DNA of 64,000 bases, from contig NZ_AUXS01000075.1 of the NCBI RefSeq assembly GCF_001625565.1, forward strand, positions 1 through 64,000, in the 5' to 3' direction. The position numbers and the translations under genes were made by a program. The notes beneath the pieces were generated by a model. That model was not told the origin of the DNA. It was given only the letters and a program-made list of their open reading frames with translations, and did no database searches. Below, piece after piece: positions 52,562 through 62,825 of this stretch; position 1 is the first letter of the stretch, and each line of letters opens with the position of its first letter. The stretch is from Pseudoalteromonas luteoviolacea NCIMB 1944 (lineage in GTDB: Bacteria > Pseudomonadota > Gammaproteobacteria > Enterobacterales > Alteromonadaceae).

Positions 52562-53359
52562 ATGGCTAAATCTAGTAAATACACTTCCAAGCAGCCTAAT
52601 GAGCAAGGCGTAATTGAGTGGAGTGACGAAGAAAATAAAATCTGGTCTGAATTAGTTGCAAGACAGCTAAAGTGTATTGAAGGCAAAGCGTGTGATGAAT
52701 ATATGGAAGGATTGAAGAAAATCAATCTACCCCATGACCGAATTCCTCAGTTACACGAAATCAATGCTGTGCTCGAAAGGGAGACAGGTTGGCAAGTAGC
52801 ACCTGTTCCTGCGCTGATCGATTTTGATGAGTTCTTCAGATTGCTTGCCAACAAACAATTTCCTGTAGCCACGTTTATTCGTTCACGTGAGGAGTTTGAC
52901 TACCTTCAAGAGCCTGATATTTTCCACGAAATATTCGGCCACTGCGCGATGTTAACGAACCCTGCGTTTGCAGAGTTTACGCACAAATACGGTCAGTTAG
53001 GTTATGCTGCAGAGAAGAAAGATCGCGTTTACCTAGCTCGTTTATACTGGTTTACCGTTGAGTTTGGTCTAATGCAAACTGACAATGGTTTGCGTATCTA
53101 CGGCGGCGGGATCCTATCTAGTCCTGGTGAAACCCAGTACGTGTATTCAGATAAGCCTGAAATTAACAAACTTGAAGTGCTAGATGTACTTCGAACGCCA
53201 TATCGTATTGATATCATGCAGCCCTTGTACTACACAATTAGTTCGATAGATGATCTATTTGATATTTCTCAAATGGACATTATGTCTTTAGTACAAAGAG
53301 CAAAAGAGCTCGGACTGTTTGAGCCAAAATTTCCACCTAAAAATAAATTAGCAAGTTAA
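52562..53359 (+). CDS. phhA: Phenylalanine-4-hydroxylase
   Basis: PhhA converts phenylalanine to tyrosine with tetrahydropterin and O2, using a mononuclear iron. The 265-residue protein has the iron ligands H122 and H127 (FHEIFGHCAM) and E167 (FTVEFGLM), and the pterin-contact region around IYGGGILSSPGET. The ATG at 52562 (MAKSSKYTSK) is chosen because AAGAAGG precedes it; an upstream in-frame start at 52514 is less likely. phhB follows 10 bases later. Confidence 0.96.
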   Translation: MAKSSKYTSKQPNEQGVIEWSDEENKIWSELVARQLKCIEGKACDEYMEGLKKINLPHDRIPQLHEINAVLERETGWQVAPVPALIDFDEFFRLLANKQFPVATFIRSREEFDYLQEPDIFHEIFGHCAMLTNPAFAEFTHKYGQLGYAAEKKDRVYLARLYWFTVEFGLMQTDNGLRIYGGGILSSPGETQYVYSDKPEINKLEVLDVLRTPYRIDIMQPLYYTISSIDDLFDISQMDIMSLVQRAKELGLFEPKFPPKNKLAS

Positions 53360-53369
53360 GGAACCACCC

Positions 53370-53714
53370 ATGTCTGATTTAAGTGCACAAAAATGTGAAG
53401 CGTGTCGTGCGGATGCGCCTAAAGTGTCAGATGAAGAGTTAGCAGTATTGATCAAGCAGATCCCTGATTGGGTACCTGAAGTACGTGACGGGATCATGCA
53501 GTTAGAAAGAGTGTATAAGTTTAAAAACTTTAAACTAGCACTTGAGTTTACAAATAAAGTGGGTGATATGGCTGAAGAAGAAGGTCACCACCCTGGTTTG
53601 TTAACTGAGTGGGGTAAAGTTACAGTGACTTGGTGGAGCCATTCTATTAAAGGCCTTCACAAAAATGACTTTATCTGTGCTGCAAAAACCGACGAAGTAT
53701 TTGCTGCACTGTAA
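53370..53714 (+). CDS. phhB: Pterin-4a-carbinolamine dehydratase
   Basis: A 114-residue DCoH-family protein that regenerates the pterin cofactor used by PhhA. The active-site pattern EEEGHHPGLLTEWGKVTVTWWSHSIKGLHKND (conserved His-His and later His) is intact. It starts with a small Cys-containing N-terminal segment (CEACRADAPKVSDEEL) that is usual for proteobacterial PhhB. It is the second gene of a clear phhAB operon and is followed by a strong terminator. Confidence 0.96.
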   Translation: MSDLSAQKCEACRADAPKVSDEELAVLIKQIPDWVPEVRDGIMQLERVYKFKNFKLALEFTNKVGDMAEEEGHHPGLLTEWGKVTVTWWSHSIKGLHKNDFICAAKTDEVFAAL

Positions 53715-53734
53715 TTGTTTTATTTCGGAATGTT

Positions 53735-53761
53735 AAGGGCGCCTAGGGCGCCTTTTTTATT
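53735..53761 (+). terminator. Rho-independent terminator after phhB
   Basis: AAGGGCGCC and GGCGCCTTTTTT form a GC-rich stem with a TAG loop and a T6 tail. It also lies just beyond the end of the opposite-strand barA. Confidence 0.92.
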
Positions 53762-53812
53762 GCCTTTTTTGAGTGGGACCAGAGTCCCGTCTCGGTAAAA
53801 ATGTATCTCATT

Positions 53813-56581
53813 TTACAAACTGGAAGATGCTGTGATTTCTGCATCATCATTCAAATTGGTCAGTTCATCGATCAGATCCAACACCTCGGGCTCGACATAG
53901 TCAAAGCCTTTATCTTGTTTAAGTGCCGTTTCGATGGTTTCAGCCAATGCTTTTAGTTTGGGTACTCCGGTATAGCAGCATGCACCGTGGAACTTGTGGA
54001 TGACCTTTAAGAGCAATTCTGGATCCGCTTGTTCACTGGCTTCGTTGAGGTGTTCAATGGTCTCAGGAACGCTTTGCAGTAGCATATTTAACATTTCCAG
54101 TGCGAGATGTGGCTTGTTACCTGAGCGTTGCAATGCAAGGTTCCAATCCAGCAAGTGGCTTTCAAAAGGTGCAACGCTACTTACCAGTTGCTCCTCTTTT
54201 TGTTCACGTTCGACAGGAGAAGCGGCACTGTGGTCACATATGATCTGCTTCAGCATGTCTTCATCAATGGGTTTAGTCATGTAGCCACTAAATCCATCTT
54301 TTACCAACTGCTCTTTTTCGCCTGCAAGGGCATGCGCAGTGACGGCGATGATGGGGGTGTCATCATTCATGGAAGACTCTTTAATGCTTATACACGCAGT
54401 GATCCCATCCATGATTGGCATTTGAATATCCATAAATATTAAATCGTATTTATGGGTTTTACACAGCCCGACTGCTTGCGCACCATTATGAGCAGTTTCA
54501 ATGGTTTCAACTTGCTCTTCTAGCAGCGTATAGAGCAGTTTTAAGTTGGCGTCGTTGTCATCCGCAATAAGCACTTTGAGTGGTAAGTGTGTCGCGTTGT
54601 TGGTTTCAATCGATAAATCTGGATGATCTAAGCGGTAAGGCGCGGCCAACATTTCGCAGAGTTTTCGATGGTGAAGTGGCTTACTGATACACGCATCAGC
54701 ACCGCTACCAATAAGCGACTCTCGCATATTATGAGAGATGGTATTGACCATGAGGTATAAATAGTCGGCTTTTTCTCTAGCGTGATTTATGTAGCTTTTT
54801 ACCGTCTGCATATCGTCGACGGTTGCCATATTGCCAACCAGACAAATGTCGTAACTGAACTCTTGTGACAGTGCATTGAAAAAGGCTTCGTCACTGTCAC
54901 ACACGGTGACTTGCATATGCCAACTTTCAATTTGGGCGATCACAGCATTGCGCGTGTGTTCTTGTGGTTCAAAGTATAAGACGCGTTTATTCTCAAGCGG
55001 CTTGCAGGGGAGATCGTCATTGAATAAGCGGCTCGGTAAGTTAAATATGGCATTAAAAGTAAAGCAGGAACCGCTACCAAGTGCTGAGTTTAATGTGATC
55101 CTACCTTGCATGACCTCCACGATATGTTTGGTGATAATTAAGCCAAGTCCGGTACCACCAAATTTTCGAGTAATGCTTGTGTCAGCTTGAGCAAATGGCG
55201 TAAATAGCGTGTCTTGTTTTTCTTGTGCAATGCCGAGGCCGGTATCGCTGACGGAAACCAATAGAGATGTCTGTGAGTCACCTTTTAGACGATGGCTAAT
55301 GTCTACTTTGACCGACCCCTTCTCTGTGAATTTAATCGCATTGCTGATCAAATTTATAAGCACTTGTTTAAAGCGTGTCGGATCGCCAACCAAGTTGTCA
55401 GGTACTTGTCGATTAATGGCAATTGACAGCTCTAATTGCTTTTCATAAGCACTGGGCGCAAGTAGTGTCATCACTTCGTTGACCGCATCTCTAAGTTGGA
55501 ACTGGATATTTTCAAGCTCCATAGCGCCCGCTTCGAGTTTTGAGAAGTCTAATATGTCGCTAATGATGGTAAGCAGGCTGTTTGCGGATAGCTCAATGGT
55601 GTCTAAATAATCTTTTTGGTGTTTATTTAGTGGTGTTTTATACAATTGGCGAGTAAAGCCAATTACACCGTTTAGCGGGGTTCGCAACTCGTGACTCATT
55701 TTGGCTAAGAAGTCTGACTTTACGCGGTTCGCGACCTGCGCTTCTTTTTTCGCAATATTTAATTGGATATTTTGTGTTTCATATTGCTCAAGGGTTTCTC
55801 TGTAGTCACTGGTGGCCTGATCTATGTGTTTTTGCATTTCATCTCTTTGGCCGACCATCTTTTCACTGATGGTGATAAGACCTTGACGCATCATGTCAAA
55901 TTCCCCTTGCATTTGCTGATTGACGCCAATATCCGTTTTTCCTTCAATTAGTTTGTCTGTTGCTAACTGCAGCTGGGAAAGTGGAGTAGAGAACATGCGA
56001 CTTAAGCGAGTGGATAAAAAGACACTCAATAAAAGTGCGGCAAGAATAATGGTGCCGCTTAAAAGCAATGCTTTTTGCTGGCCAATAATGGCTTGGTCTT
56101 GGCTTATTTCAACCATTAAAACGGCGATAGTTTGGGCATGGGCATCTTGCCATGTAGCACCAGTGCCATAATCCTTTACAGGCGAAAAGATAACAAAATT
56201 ATTGCGTAGCTTTTGTGCTTCAGTTGCGTGCAGGGCAGCGACATTACCGCGATAGTGCAAATCGTTAAATTCACTATGGTAATTGCTGGTCATAATGAGC
56301 TGGTTGTGTAAATCAAATACCGCAATACTGTTGACTAAAGACGCATGTTGATTATGCGCTTTAGTAATGATGCTGTGCAATTTGGCTTTATCTTTGGTGT
56401 TGAGCGGGTGCTCTACTGTCATTGCCAGCGAGTTCGCGATGCTGGTGCCTTGCTGTTTCAAGATTTGTTCAAGCTCTACGTAGCGATTTATAGTAAAATA
56501 TCCGCCAAGTATTAAACCGATTAACACCGTCGGGATCAGGGTAAGCAATAAAACGCTATCGCGTAAGCTTAATTTAGACAT
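53813..56581 (-). CDS. barA: BarA, hybrid sensor histidine kinase
   Basis: BarA phosphorylates the response regulator UvrY/GacA and so controls the Csr small RNAs and carbon metabolism. The 922-residue protein has two membrane segments (about 11-30 and 170-192) around a periplasmic sensor region and then a HAMP domain. A HisKA motif with H297 (KMSHELRTPLNG) and an HATPase domain follow. A receiver-like domain comes next, then a true receiver with D718 (IFMDIQMPIMDG), and a C-terminal Hpt with H865 (HKFHGACCYTG). It is divergent from rlmD, the E. coli order. Confidence 0.94.
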   Translation of the reverse strand: MSKLSLRDSVLLLTLIPTVLIGLILGGYFTINRYVELEQILKQQGTSIANSLAMTVEHPLNTKDKAKLHSIITKAHNQHASLVNSIAVFDLHNQLIMTSNYHSEFNDLHYRGNVAALHATEAQKLRNNFVIFSPVKDYGTGATWQDAHAQTIAVLMVEISQDQAIIGQQKALLLSGTIILAALLLSVFLSTRLSRMFSTPLSQLQLATDKLIEGKTDIGVNQQMQGEFDMMRQGLITISEKMVGQRDEMQKHIDQATSDYRETLEQYETQNIQLNIAKKEAQVANRVKSDFLAKMSHELRTPLNGVIGFTRQLYKTPLNKHQKDYLDTIELSANSLLTIISDILDFSKLEAGAMELENIQFQLRDAVNEVMTLLAPSAYEKQLELSIAINRQVPDNLVGDPTRFKQVLINLISNAIKFTEKGSVKVDISHRLKGDSQTSLLVSVSDTGLGIAQEKQDTLFTPFAQADTSITRKFGGTGLGLIITKHIVEVMQGRITLNSALGSGSCFTFNAIFNLPSRLFNDDLPCKPLENKRVLYFEPQEHTRNAVIAQIESWHMQVTVCDSDEAFFNALSQEFSYDICLVGNMATVDDMQTVKSYINHAREKADYLYLMVNTISHNMRESLIGSGADACISKPLHHRKLCEMLAAPYRLDHPDLSIETNNATHLPLKVLIADDNDANLKLLYTLLEEQVETIETAHNGAQAVGLCKTHKYDLIFMDIQMPIMDGITACISIKESSMNDDTPIIAVTAHALAGEKEQLVKDGFSGYMTKPIDEDMLKQIICDHSAASPVEREQKEEQLVSSVAPFESHLLDWNLALQRSGNKPHLALEMLNMLLQSVPETIEHLNEASEQADPELLLKVIHKFHGACCYTGVPKLKALAETIETALKQDKGFDYVEPEVLDLIDELTNLNDDAEITASSSL

Positions 56582-56663
56582 ATTGAGCGATATAAAACTT
56601 TGATAATTATGAACTCTAGATTAGCGAGTTCATTGGTGTTTAGCAATGTATAAGGGGCGGTAC

Positions 56664-57977
56664 ATGGCACAAATTTTTCGTGCTAAAAAAGCATCAGTGA
56701 AAGGTCAGGTCATTGAAGTGTCAATTGAATCACTTGATCATCAAGGGCGAGGCGTAGCAAAGCATAATGGCAAAGTTGGGTTTATTGAAGGTGCTTTACC
56801 CAGCGAGCAAGTTAAAGTGCGTATTAACCAGCAAAAAGCCAAACTATTTGAGGGCAGTGTTGCAAAAGTTGTTAAACCAAGTGAGCAGCGTGCAATCCCA
56901 TTTTGTCCCCACTATCAAGAATGTGGCGGCTGTTCGCTACAACATTTGGAGAAGTCTGCACAGCTAGCACACAAACAGCTTGCGGTTGGCAAACTGTTTG
57001 CCAAGTTTTCAGGCACGAGTGAGTTACCATGGAGCTTACCTATATCCAGTGATGGCTCGCACTATCGACGTGCAGCTCGAATAGCAACGTACTTTGACAA
57101 AAATGAGAAAGTGCTCAAGCTTGGGTTTCGCGCTGCAAAATCAAAAAAACTCGTCAATGTCGCTGAATGCGGTGTATTGACAAAAGTGTATCAATCTATC
57201 TTTGTTGACTTAAGAGCCATACTAAATCGTCACCCTCAACTTCGTAGCATTAGTCATATTCAATTATGCGAGGCTGATAACGCGCCTTTTGTTTTGTTCC
57301 GTCATACAAAAGCAATTGATTGTGCAGCCAAGCAAATCGTTACTGACGAGTTTGATAAAAAAGGCTGGCAAGTATTATGGGATGACGGCAACGCTGAAGT
57401 ATCTTATGCATTGTTACCTCAATATGCAGTGGATGAAACTCAATTTGAATTTAAGTTGGACAACTTTATCCAAGTTAATGCAGCGGTGAACGAAGCAATG
57501 TTACATCAGGCAGTGACTTGGCTCGCGTTATCGGGAAAAGAGCAGGTGCTTGACCTGTTTTGTGGCATAGGTAATTTTTCCTTACTGTTTGCAAAACAAG
57601 CAAAGAAAGTCATAGGAGTCGAAGGGGTTGCTTCTTCTGTTGCAATGGCTACGCAAAATGCGCACACTAACGATATCGACAATGCGCAGTTTTTCCAGTT
57701 TGATTTGACCCAAGATATGGCAACAGCAGAGTGGTTCAGCAATGAGTTAGATACTTTAGTGTTAGACCCGTCACGAACGGGGGCTTATGATGTCCTCAAA
57801 CAAATGCCACTGAAGCAATTCAACAAGGTTTTATACGTGTCATGTGATCCGGTTACCTTGGCAAGAGACAGTGCGCTTATTTTGGCCGCTGGGTTTACTG
57901 TTAGCAAAGTCGCACTGATGGATATGTTCCCTCACACCGGGCATATTGAAACAATGGCGTTGTTCCAAAGGAGGTAG
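56664..57977 (+). CDS. rlmD: 23S rRNA (uracil-1939-C5)-methyltransferase RlmD
   Basis: RlmD methylates U1939 of 23S rRNA using SAM. The 437-residue protein has an N-terminal TRAM domain, an iron-sulfur cluster set (C81, C87, C90 and a fourth Cys near 169), a SAM motif VLDLFCGIGNFSL and the catalytic Cys394 in YVSCDP. The ATG at 56664 (MAQIFRAKK) matches the family start and follows AAGGGG; an upstream ATG at 56646 is not preferred. relA follows six bases downstream. Confidence 0.95.
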   Translation: MAQIFRAKKASVKGQVIEVSIESLDHQGRGVAKHNGKVGFIEGALPSEQVKVRINQQKAKLFEGSVAKVVKPSEQRAIPFCPHYQECGGCSLQHLEKSAQLAHKQLAVGKLFAKFSGTSELPWSLPISSDGSHYRRAARIATYFDKNEKVLKLGFRAAKSKKLVNVAECGVLTKVYQSIFVDLRAILNRHPQLRSISHIQLCEADNAPFVLFRHTKAIDCAAKQIVTDEFDKKGWQVLWDDGNAEVSYALLPQYAVDETQFEFKLDNFIQVNAAVNEAMLHQAVTWLALSGKEQVLDLFCGIGNFSLLFAKQAKKVIGVEGVASSVAMATQNAHTNDIDNAQFFQFDLTQDMATAEWFSNELDTLVLDPSRTGAYDVLKQMPLKQFNKVLYVSCDPVTLARDSALILAAGFTVSKVALMDMFPHTGHIETMALFQRR

Positions 57978-57983
57978 TCAATA

Positions 57984-60140
57984 ATGGTAGCGACTCGCCA
58001 ATCTCACCACGCAACACTTCCGGCTGATTTTGACGCGCGTTTGGCGTTGTTAAGTTTGTCTGAAGAAAAAACTGATCGACTCAATGAAGCATATGCTTTA
58101 TGTCCCGCGGAGACCGATGGGGATCTGCTGGAGAAAGCCATTGAAATGGTTGAGATTTTGGCTGAGCTGAATTTTGACTCAGAATCCCTTGCAGGGGCGT
58201 TTCTAACCCCCTATTTTCTAGCGCAGCAATTAGATATTGAAGCGATTGAAAAGTCTTTGGGCGAAAATATCGCGCTGTTATTAAAAGGTGTGGAGCAAAT
58301 GGCTTCAATAAGCACCTTGGCGCATCAAAGCAAAGGCAATGTCCAAATAGACAAAATCCGTCGTATGTTGCTTGCGATGGTAGAAGATGTGCGTGCAGTT
58401 GTGATCAAGTTGGCAGAGCAGATCTGCTATTTGCGCAGTGTAAAGGATGCCTCAGAAGAAGAGCGCGTCGTGGCGGCAAAGACCACCGCGAATATTTTTG
58501 CGCCGCTAGCAAACCGTTTAGGCATTGGTCAACTTAAGTGGGAACTTGAGGACCTTTCTTTTCGTTATCTACACCCAGAAAGTTATAAAAAAATTGCCAA
58601 AAAATTGGCCGACAAACGCCTTGCTCGTGAAGCATATATGAGTGATATGGTTGCAGCGGTACAACAAAAATTGACTGATGCGAATGTCACGGCAGAAGTT
58701 TATGGCCGTCCGAAGCACATCTACAGTATTTACAAAAAGATGTCTCAAAAAAACTACGAGTTTGAGCAGCTATTTGATATACGCGCTATGCGCATTGTGG
58801 TAGAACAATTGCAGGATTGCTATGCGGCACTAGGTATCGTACATACTAACTGGCGTCACCTCAATAAGGAGTTTGACGACTATGTTGCGACCCCTAAGCC
58901 AAACGGCTATCAGTCAATTCACACTGTCGTATTTGGCCCTGAAGGAAAAACAGTCGAAATCCAGATCCGCACCCATGATATGCATAAAGATGCGGAAATG
59001 GGGGTGGCTGCACACTGGATGTATAAAGAAGGTGCGCTGCCTGGTCGCGGCTCCGGCTATGAACAAAAGATAAGCTGGCTAAGAAAACTACTGCAATGGC
59101 AAGAAGAAGTTGTTGATGGCAGTGAATTTGCCGAAGAGTTAAAGAACCAAGTTGTTGAAGATCGGGTTTATGTCTTCACGCCACGCGGGGATATTTTTGA
59201 TCTACCGCTGGGGTCAACTCCGCTCGATTTTGCCTACTACATACACTCCAATGTAGGACATCGCTGCATTGGGGCGAAAGTGTTTGGCAAAATAGTGCCT
59301 TTTACTTACAAACTTTCAACTGGGGATCAAATTGAGATCTTAACCCAGAAAAACCCCTCACCGAGTCGTGATTGGCTCAATCCGTCTTTGGGATATATAT
59401 ACTCTTCTCGTGCGCGCAGTAAAATCCATCACTGGTTCAAACAGCAAGACAGAGATAAAAACCTACAAGCGGGTAAGGAAATTCTTGATAGTCACCTACA
59501 AAAGCTGGATATCAGTTACAAAGAGTTAGAGCCTGCCATCGAGCGCTTTAACTTTAAAGAGTTGGACGACTTGATGGTGGCGATTGGTGCGGGGGATGTA
59601 CGTATCAATCAGTTTTTGAACTTTATTCAAGATAAACCAGAATCTGAGCCTAAATTAAAGCTAAGCACCCGTAAAAAGCACAAAGGTGATAAAAACGGCA
59701 TTGTAGTCGAAGGTGTGGGTAGCTTGCTCAGTCACGTTGCAAAGTGTTGCCAGCCTGTACCGGGTGACGCCATTGTTGGCTATATCACTCAGGGGCGGGG
59801 TATTGCGGTACACCGTGCCGATTGTGACTCATTTGCTCACATAACGGAGCTACACCCGGAGCGCGAAATTGCAGTCAGTTGGTCTGATGATGTGCAATCA
59901 TTCTATGAAATCACTATTCGGATAGAGGCCAATGATAGGCAGGGGCTTATCCGAGATATTAGTGCGATTTTAGCGAATGAAAAAGTCAATGTACTCAATA
60001 TGAATGTGCAAACTCAACATGAAAAAGGGGTGGCAATCTTTACAATGAAAATTGAAGTCGGCGATTTATCCGCAACCAACCGTTTACTGACAAAGCTTCT
60101 ACAAACAGAAGGCGTGTTTGAAGCCAAGCGCCAGCATTAG
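57984..60140 (+). CDS. relA: RelA, ribosome-dependent (p)ppGpp synthetase
   Basis: RelA makes (p)ppGpp when uncharged tRNA enters the ribosome and so triggers the stringent response. The 718-residue protein has a degenerate, non-hydrolysing N-terminal HD region (the HDxxED motif is absent around residues 70-110, as in true RelA). It has a synthetase domain with YGRPKHIYSIYKKM and FDIRAMRIVV, a TGS domain (VYVFTPRGDIFDLPLGSTPLDFAYYIHS), a zinc-finger region with Cys-Cys, and a C-terminal ACT domain. It belongs to the rlmD-relA-mazG run. Confidence 0.96.
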   Translation: MVATRQSHHATLPADFDARLALLSLSEEKTDRLNEAYALCPAETDGDLLEKAIEMVEILAELNFDSESLAGAFLTPYFLAQQLDIEAIEKSLGENIALLLKGVEQMASISTLAHQSKGNVQIDKIRRMLLAMVEDVRAVVIKLAEQICYLRSVKDASEEERVVAAKTTANIFAPLANRLGIGQLKWELEDLSFRYLHPESYKKIAKKLADKRLAREAYMSDMVAAVQQKLTDANVTAEVYGRPKHIYSIYKKMSQKNYEFEQLFDIRAMRIVVEQLQDCYAALGIVHTNWRHLNKEFDDYVATPKPNGYQSIHTVVFGPEGKTVEIQIRTHDMHKDAEMGVAAHWMYKEGALPGRGSGYEQKISWLRKLLQWQEEVVDGSEFAEELKNQVVEDRVYVFTPRGDIFDLPLGSTPLDFAYYIHSNVGHRCIGAKVFGKIVPFTYKLSTGDQIEILTQKNPSPSRDWLNPSLGYIYSSRARSKIHHWFKQQDRDKNLQAGKEILDSHLQKLDISYKELEPAIERFNFKELDDLMVAIGAGDVRINQFLNFIQDKPESEPKLKLSTRKKHKGDKNGIVVEGVGSLLSHVAKCCQPVPGDAIVGYITQGRGIAVHRADCDSFAHITELHPEREIAVSWSDDVQSFYEITIRIEANDRQGLIRDISAILANEKVNVLNMNVQTQHEKGVAIFTMKIEVGDLSATNRLLTKLLQTEGVFEAKRQH

Positions 60141-60149
60141 GGGGATTTG

Positions 60150-60929
60150 ATGAGTGATAATATACAGCGTCTTGTAGACATTATGGTTACTTTACGCGAC
60201 CCTGAAAGAGGTTGCGATTGGGATAAGCAGCAAGACTTCAGTTCGATTGTTCCTCACACCCTAGAAGAAGCGCATGAAGTGGCTGATGCCATAGAGCAGA
60301 GAGATTTTGCTGCACTCAAAGATGAGCTCGGAGATCTGCTGTTTCAAGTTATTTTTTATGCCCAGTTAGGCAAAGAGGCTGGCCTGTTTGATTTTGAGTC
60401 CATTGTCGCAGGACTCAATGAAAAGCTTGTGCGTCGTCACCCTCATGTGTTCGACAAGAAAGCATCTTTGACAGAGCAAGAGTTGGATGCTCAATGGGAG
60501 GCAATTAAACAGTCCGAACGTAAAGAGAAAAAAGCATTCGGCGATGATGTGATCCAAGGGCTGCCGGCATTAACAAGAGCTAAAAAAATACAAAAACGCG
60601 CAGCTTCTTTGGGGTTTGACTGGCCTGATTATCATGGCGCACTGGATAAGGTTGAAGAAGAAGTAGACGAAGTAAAGGAAGCTATGGCACAGGATCCGTA
60701 TTCAGAACATAGCGCGGAAGAGCTTGGCGACCTGCTTTTCGCGACAGTGAATGTTATTCGTCATGCGAAACGTGATCCCGAGCAGTTATTGCGTCAGGCT
60801 ACCAGAAAATTTAGCAATCGATTCATCCAGATAGATGAGGTTTTAGCCAAGCGAAACCTGACCTTAGAGGAAGCTAGCTTAGAGCAAATGGACGATGCTT
60901 GGGAGCACATAAAAAAGCGCGCAAAGTAA
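60150..60929 (+). CDS. mazG: MazG nucleoside triphosphate pyrophosphohydrolase
   Basis: A 259-residue enzyme that hydrolyses NTPs to NMP and pyrophosphate and helps limit (p)ppGpp effects and damaged nucleotides. It contains two MazG repeats with the metal EExxE/ExxD motifs: HTLEEAHEVADAIE with DELGDLLFQVIFYA, then KVEEEVDEVKEAM with EELGDLLFATVN. The ATG at 60150 follows AGGGGG directly after the relA stop; an in-frame TTG three bases earlier is not preferred. Close spacing suggests co-transcription with relA. Confidence 0.95.
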   Translation: MSDNIQRLVDIMVTLRDPERGCDWDKQQDFSSIVPHTLEEAHEVADAIEQRDFAALKDELGDLLFQVIFYAQLGKEAGLFDFESIVAGLNEKLVRRHPHVFDKKASLTEQELDAQWEAIKQSERKEKKAFGDDVIQGLPALTRAKKIQKRAASLGFDWPDYHGALDKVEEEVDEVKEAMAQDPYSEHSAEELGDLLFATVNVIRHAKRDPEQLLRQATRKFSNRFIQIDEVLAKRNLTLEEASLEQMDDAWEHIKKRAK

Positions 60930-61043
60930 TCTCGGTGTTTGAGTAGACAATTTTTGCTGGATTGCTAATCGCGCTTTTGCTATACTATTGCCCCGTCTTG
61001 ATTCTTATTTAAATTCCATTTTCCTTGATATTCTAGGGTTCGC

Positions 61044-62678
61044 ATGAGTACAAAATTTATCTTCGTAACGGGCGGAGTTGTTTCCTCCTTGGGTAAAGGT
61101 ATTGCAGCTGCTTCATTAGCTGCGATTTTAGAGGCACGTGGCCTTAACGTGACTATTCTTAAGCTGGATCCTTATATCAATGTTGACCCGGGCACAATGA
61201 GCCCTATTCAGCATGGTGAAGTTTTCGTAACTGAAGACGGGGCTGAAACTGACCTAGACCTTGGTCACTATGAGCGCTTTATTCGCACCAAAATGACTAG
61301 TCGTAACAACTTTACGCAAGGTCGTGTATTTGAAGACGTTTTACGTCGTGAACGTAAAGGCGAGTACTTGGGCGCAACAATCCAAGTTATCCCACATATT
61401 ACCAATGACATTAAGCGCCGAGTAATTGAAGGTGCAGAGGGCCATGATATCGCGATCGTAGAGATCGGTGGTACGGTTGGTGATATTGAATCACAGCCAT
61501 TCCTTGAAGCGATCCGTCAGCTTGGGACTGAACTGGGTCGTGAGCACGCATTATTTATGCACCTAACGTTAGTGCCTTTCCTTGGTGCAGCTGGTGAAGT
61601 AAAAACTAAACCGACTCAGCACTCAGTAAAAGAGTTACGCTCAATTGGTATTCAGCCAGATATCCTAGTCTGTCGTTCTAATTGTAAGTTGCCGGCAAAT
61701 GAAAGAGCGAAAATTGCACTCTTCACTAACGTAGAAGAAAAAGCAGTAATCTCGCTTCAAGATGTTGATAGCATCTACAAAATCCCAGCGTTGTTAAAGT
61801 CTCAGGAACTAGACAACCTAGTTTGTCGCCGTTTCTACCTTGAATGTCCTGAAGCTGATTTATCTGAGTGGGAACAAGTGCTTTATCAAGAGTCTAACCC
61901 GACAGGTGAAGTAACAATCGGTATGGTGGGCAAGTATATTGAGCTTCCTGATGCATACAAATCAGTTAACGAAGCTCTTAAGCACGCAGGTTTGAAAAAC
62001 CGTGTAACAGTTAATATTGAATATGTTGACTCTCAAGATATCGAAAGCAAAGGTACTGAGCGACTAGACCACCTTGATGCAATTCTAGTTCCTGGCGGAT
62101 TTGGTAATCGTGGCGTTGAAGGCAAGATCCTTGCTGCTAAATATGCCCGTGAAAACAAAGTCCCTTATTTAGGCATTTGCCTTGGTATGCAAGTGGCACT
62201 AATTGAATATGCGCGTAATGTTGCAGGTTTAGAAAATGCTAACTCTACTGAGTTCGATGTGAATACGCCAAGTCCAGTCGTTGGTTTGATCACCGAATGG
62301 CTAGATGCAGATGGTAATGTTGAAACTCGTACCGAAGAGTCAGATCTTGGTGGGACAATGCGTTTGGGTGCTCAGCTATGTCATTTAGCTGAAGGCTCTA
62401 AAGTACGTGAAGTATATGGTAGTGCAGAAATCACAGAGCGCCACCGCCATCGCTACGAAGTGAACAACAATTTTGTTGAGAAACTAGAGCAAGCAGGGTT
62501 GGCATTCACTGGTTTATCTGAAGACAAAAAGCTAGTGGAGATCATTGAAAATAAAGATCACCCTTGGTTTATTGCAGCTCAGTTCCACCCTGAGTTTACC
62601 TCGACCCCTCGCGATGGACACCCATTGTTTGAAGGGTTTGTTGGTGCAGCATTCAGCTACCAAAAAGAAAACTCTTAA
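61044..62678 (+). CDS. pyrG: CTP synthase
   Basis: PyrG aminates UTP to CTP using glutamine and ATP. The 544-residue protein has the N-terminal amidoligase domain (FVTGGVVSSLGKGIAAASLA) and a C-terminal class I glutaminase with nucleophile Cys379 (LGICLGMQ) and a late HPEFTSTP His-Glu pair. Length and motifs are normal. It is followed by a terminator and then eno, the standard pyrG-eno order. Confidence 0.98.
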   Translation: MSTKFIFVTGGVVSSLGKGIAAASLAAILEARGLNVTILKLDPYINVDPGTMSPIQHGEVFVTEDGAETDLDLGHYERFIRTKMTSRNNFTQGRVFEDVLRRERKGEYLGATIQVIPHITNDIKRRVIEGAEGHDIAIVEIGGTVGDIESQPFLEAIRQLGTELGREHALFMHLTLVPFLGAAGEVKTKPTQHSVKELRSIGIQPDILVCRSNCKLPANERAKIALFTNVEEKAVISLQDVDSIYKIPALLKSQELDNLVCRRFYLECPEADLSEWEQVLYQESNPTGEVTIGMVGKYIELPDAYKSVNEALKHAGLKNRVTVNIEYVDSQDIESKGTERLDHLDAILVPGGFGNRGVEGKILAAKYARENKVPYLGICLGMQVALIEYARNVAGLENANSTEFDVNTPSPVVGLITEWLDADGNVETRTEESDLGGTMRLGAQLCHLAEGSKVREVYGSAEITERHRHRYEVNNNFVEKLEQAGLAFTGLSEDKKLVEIIENKDHPWFIAAQFHPEFTSTPRDGHPLFEGFVGAAFSYQKENS

Positions 62679-62681
62679 GAG

Positions 62682-62715
62682 AAAAAGCCGTGCACGAGTG
62701 CACGGCTTTTTTGTT
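62682..62715 (+). terminator. Rho-independent terminator after pyrG
   Basis: AAAAGCCGTGCAC and GTGCACGGCTTTTTT form a perfect GC-rich stem with a GA loop and a T tail. The 110 bases to eno (62716-62825) must therefore contain an eno promoter. Confidence 0.92.
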
Positions 62716-62825
62716 TAAATACCTTAGGTATTGCTATGCGACTGAAACACACAAAGGCGGTTGCATAGCAATGCAAATTAAGCAGAAATAAAAACACTCA
62801 CCACTTTGGGAAAAGAGGAATCAAG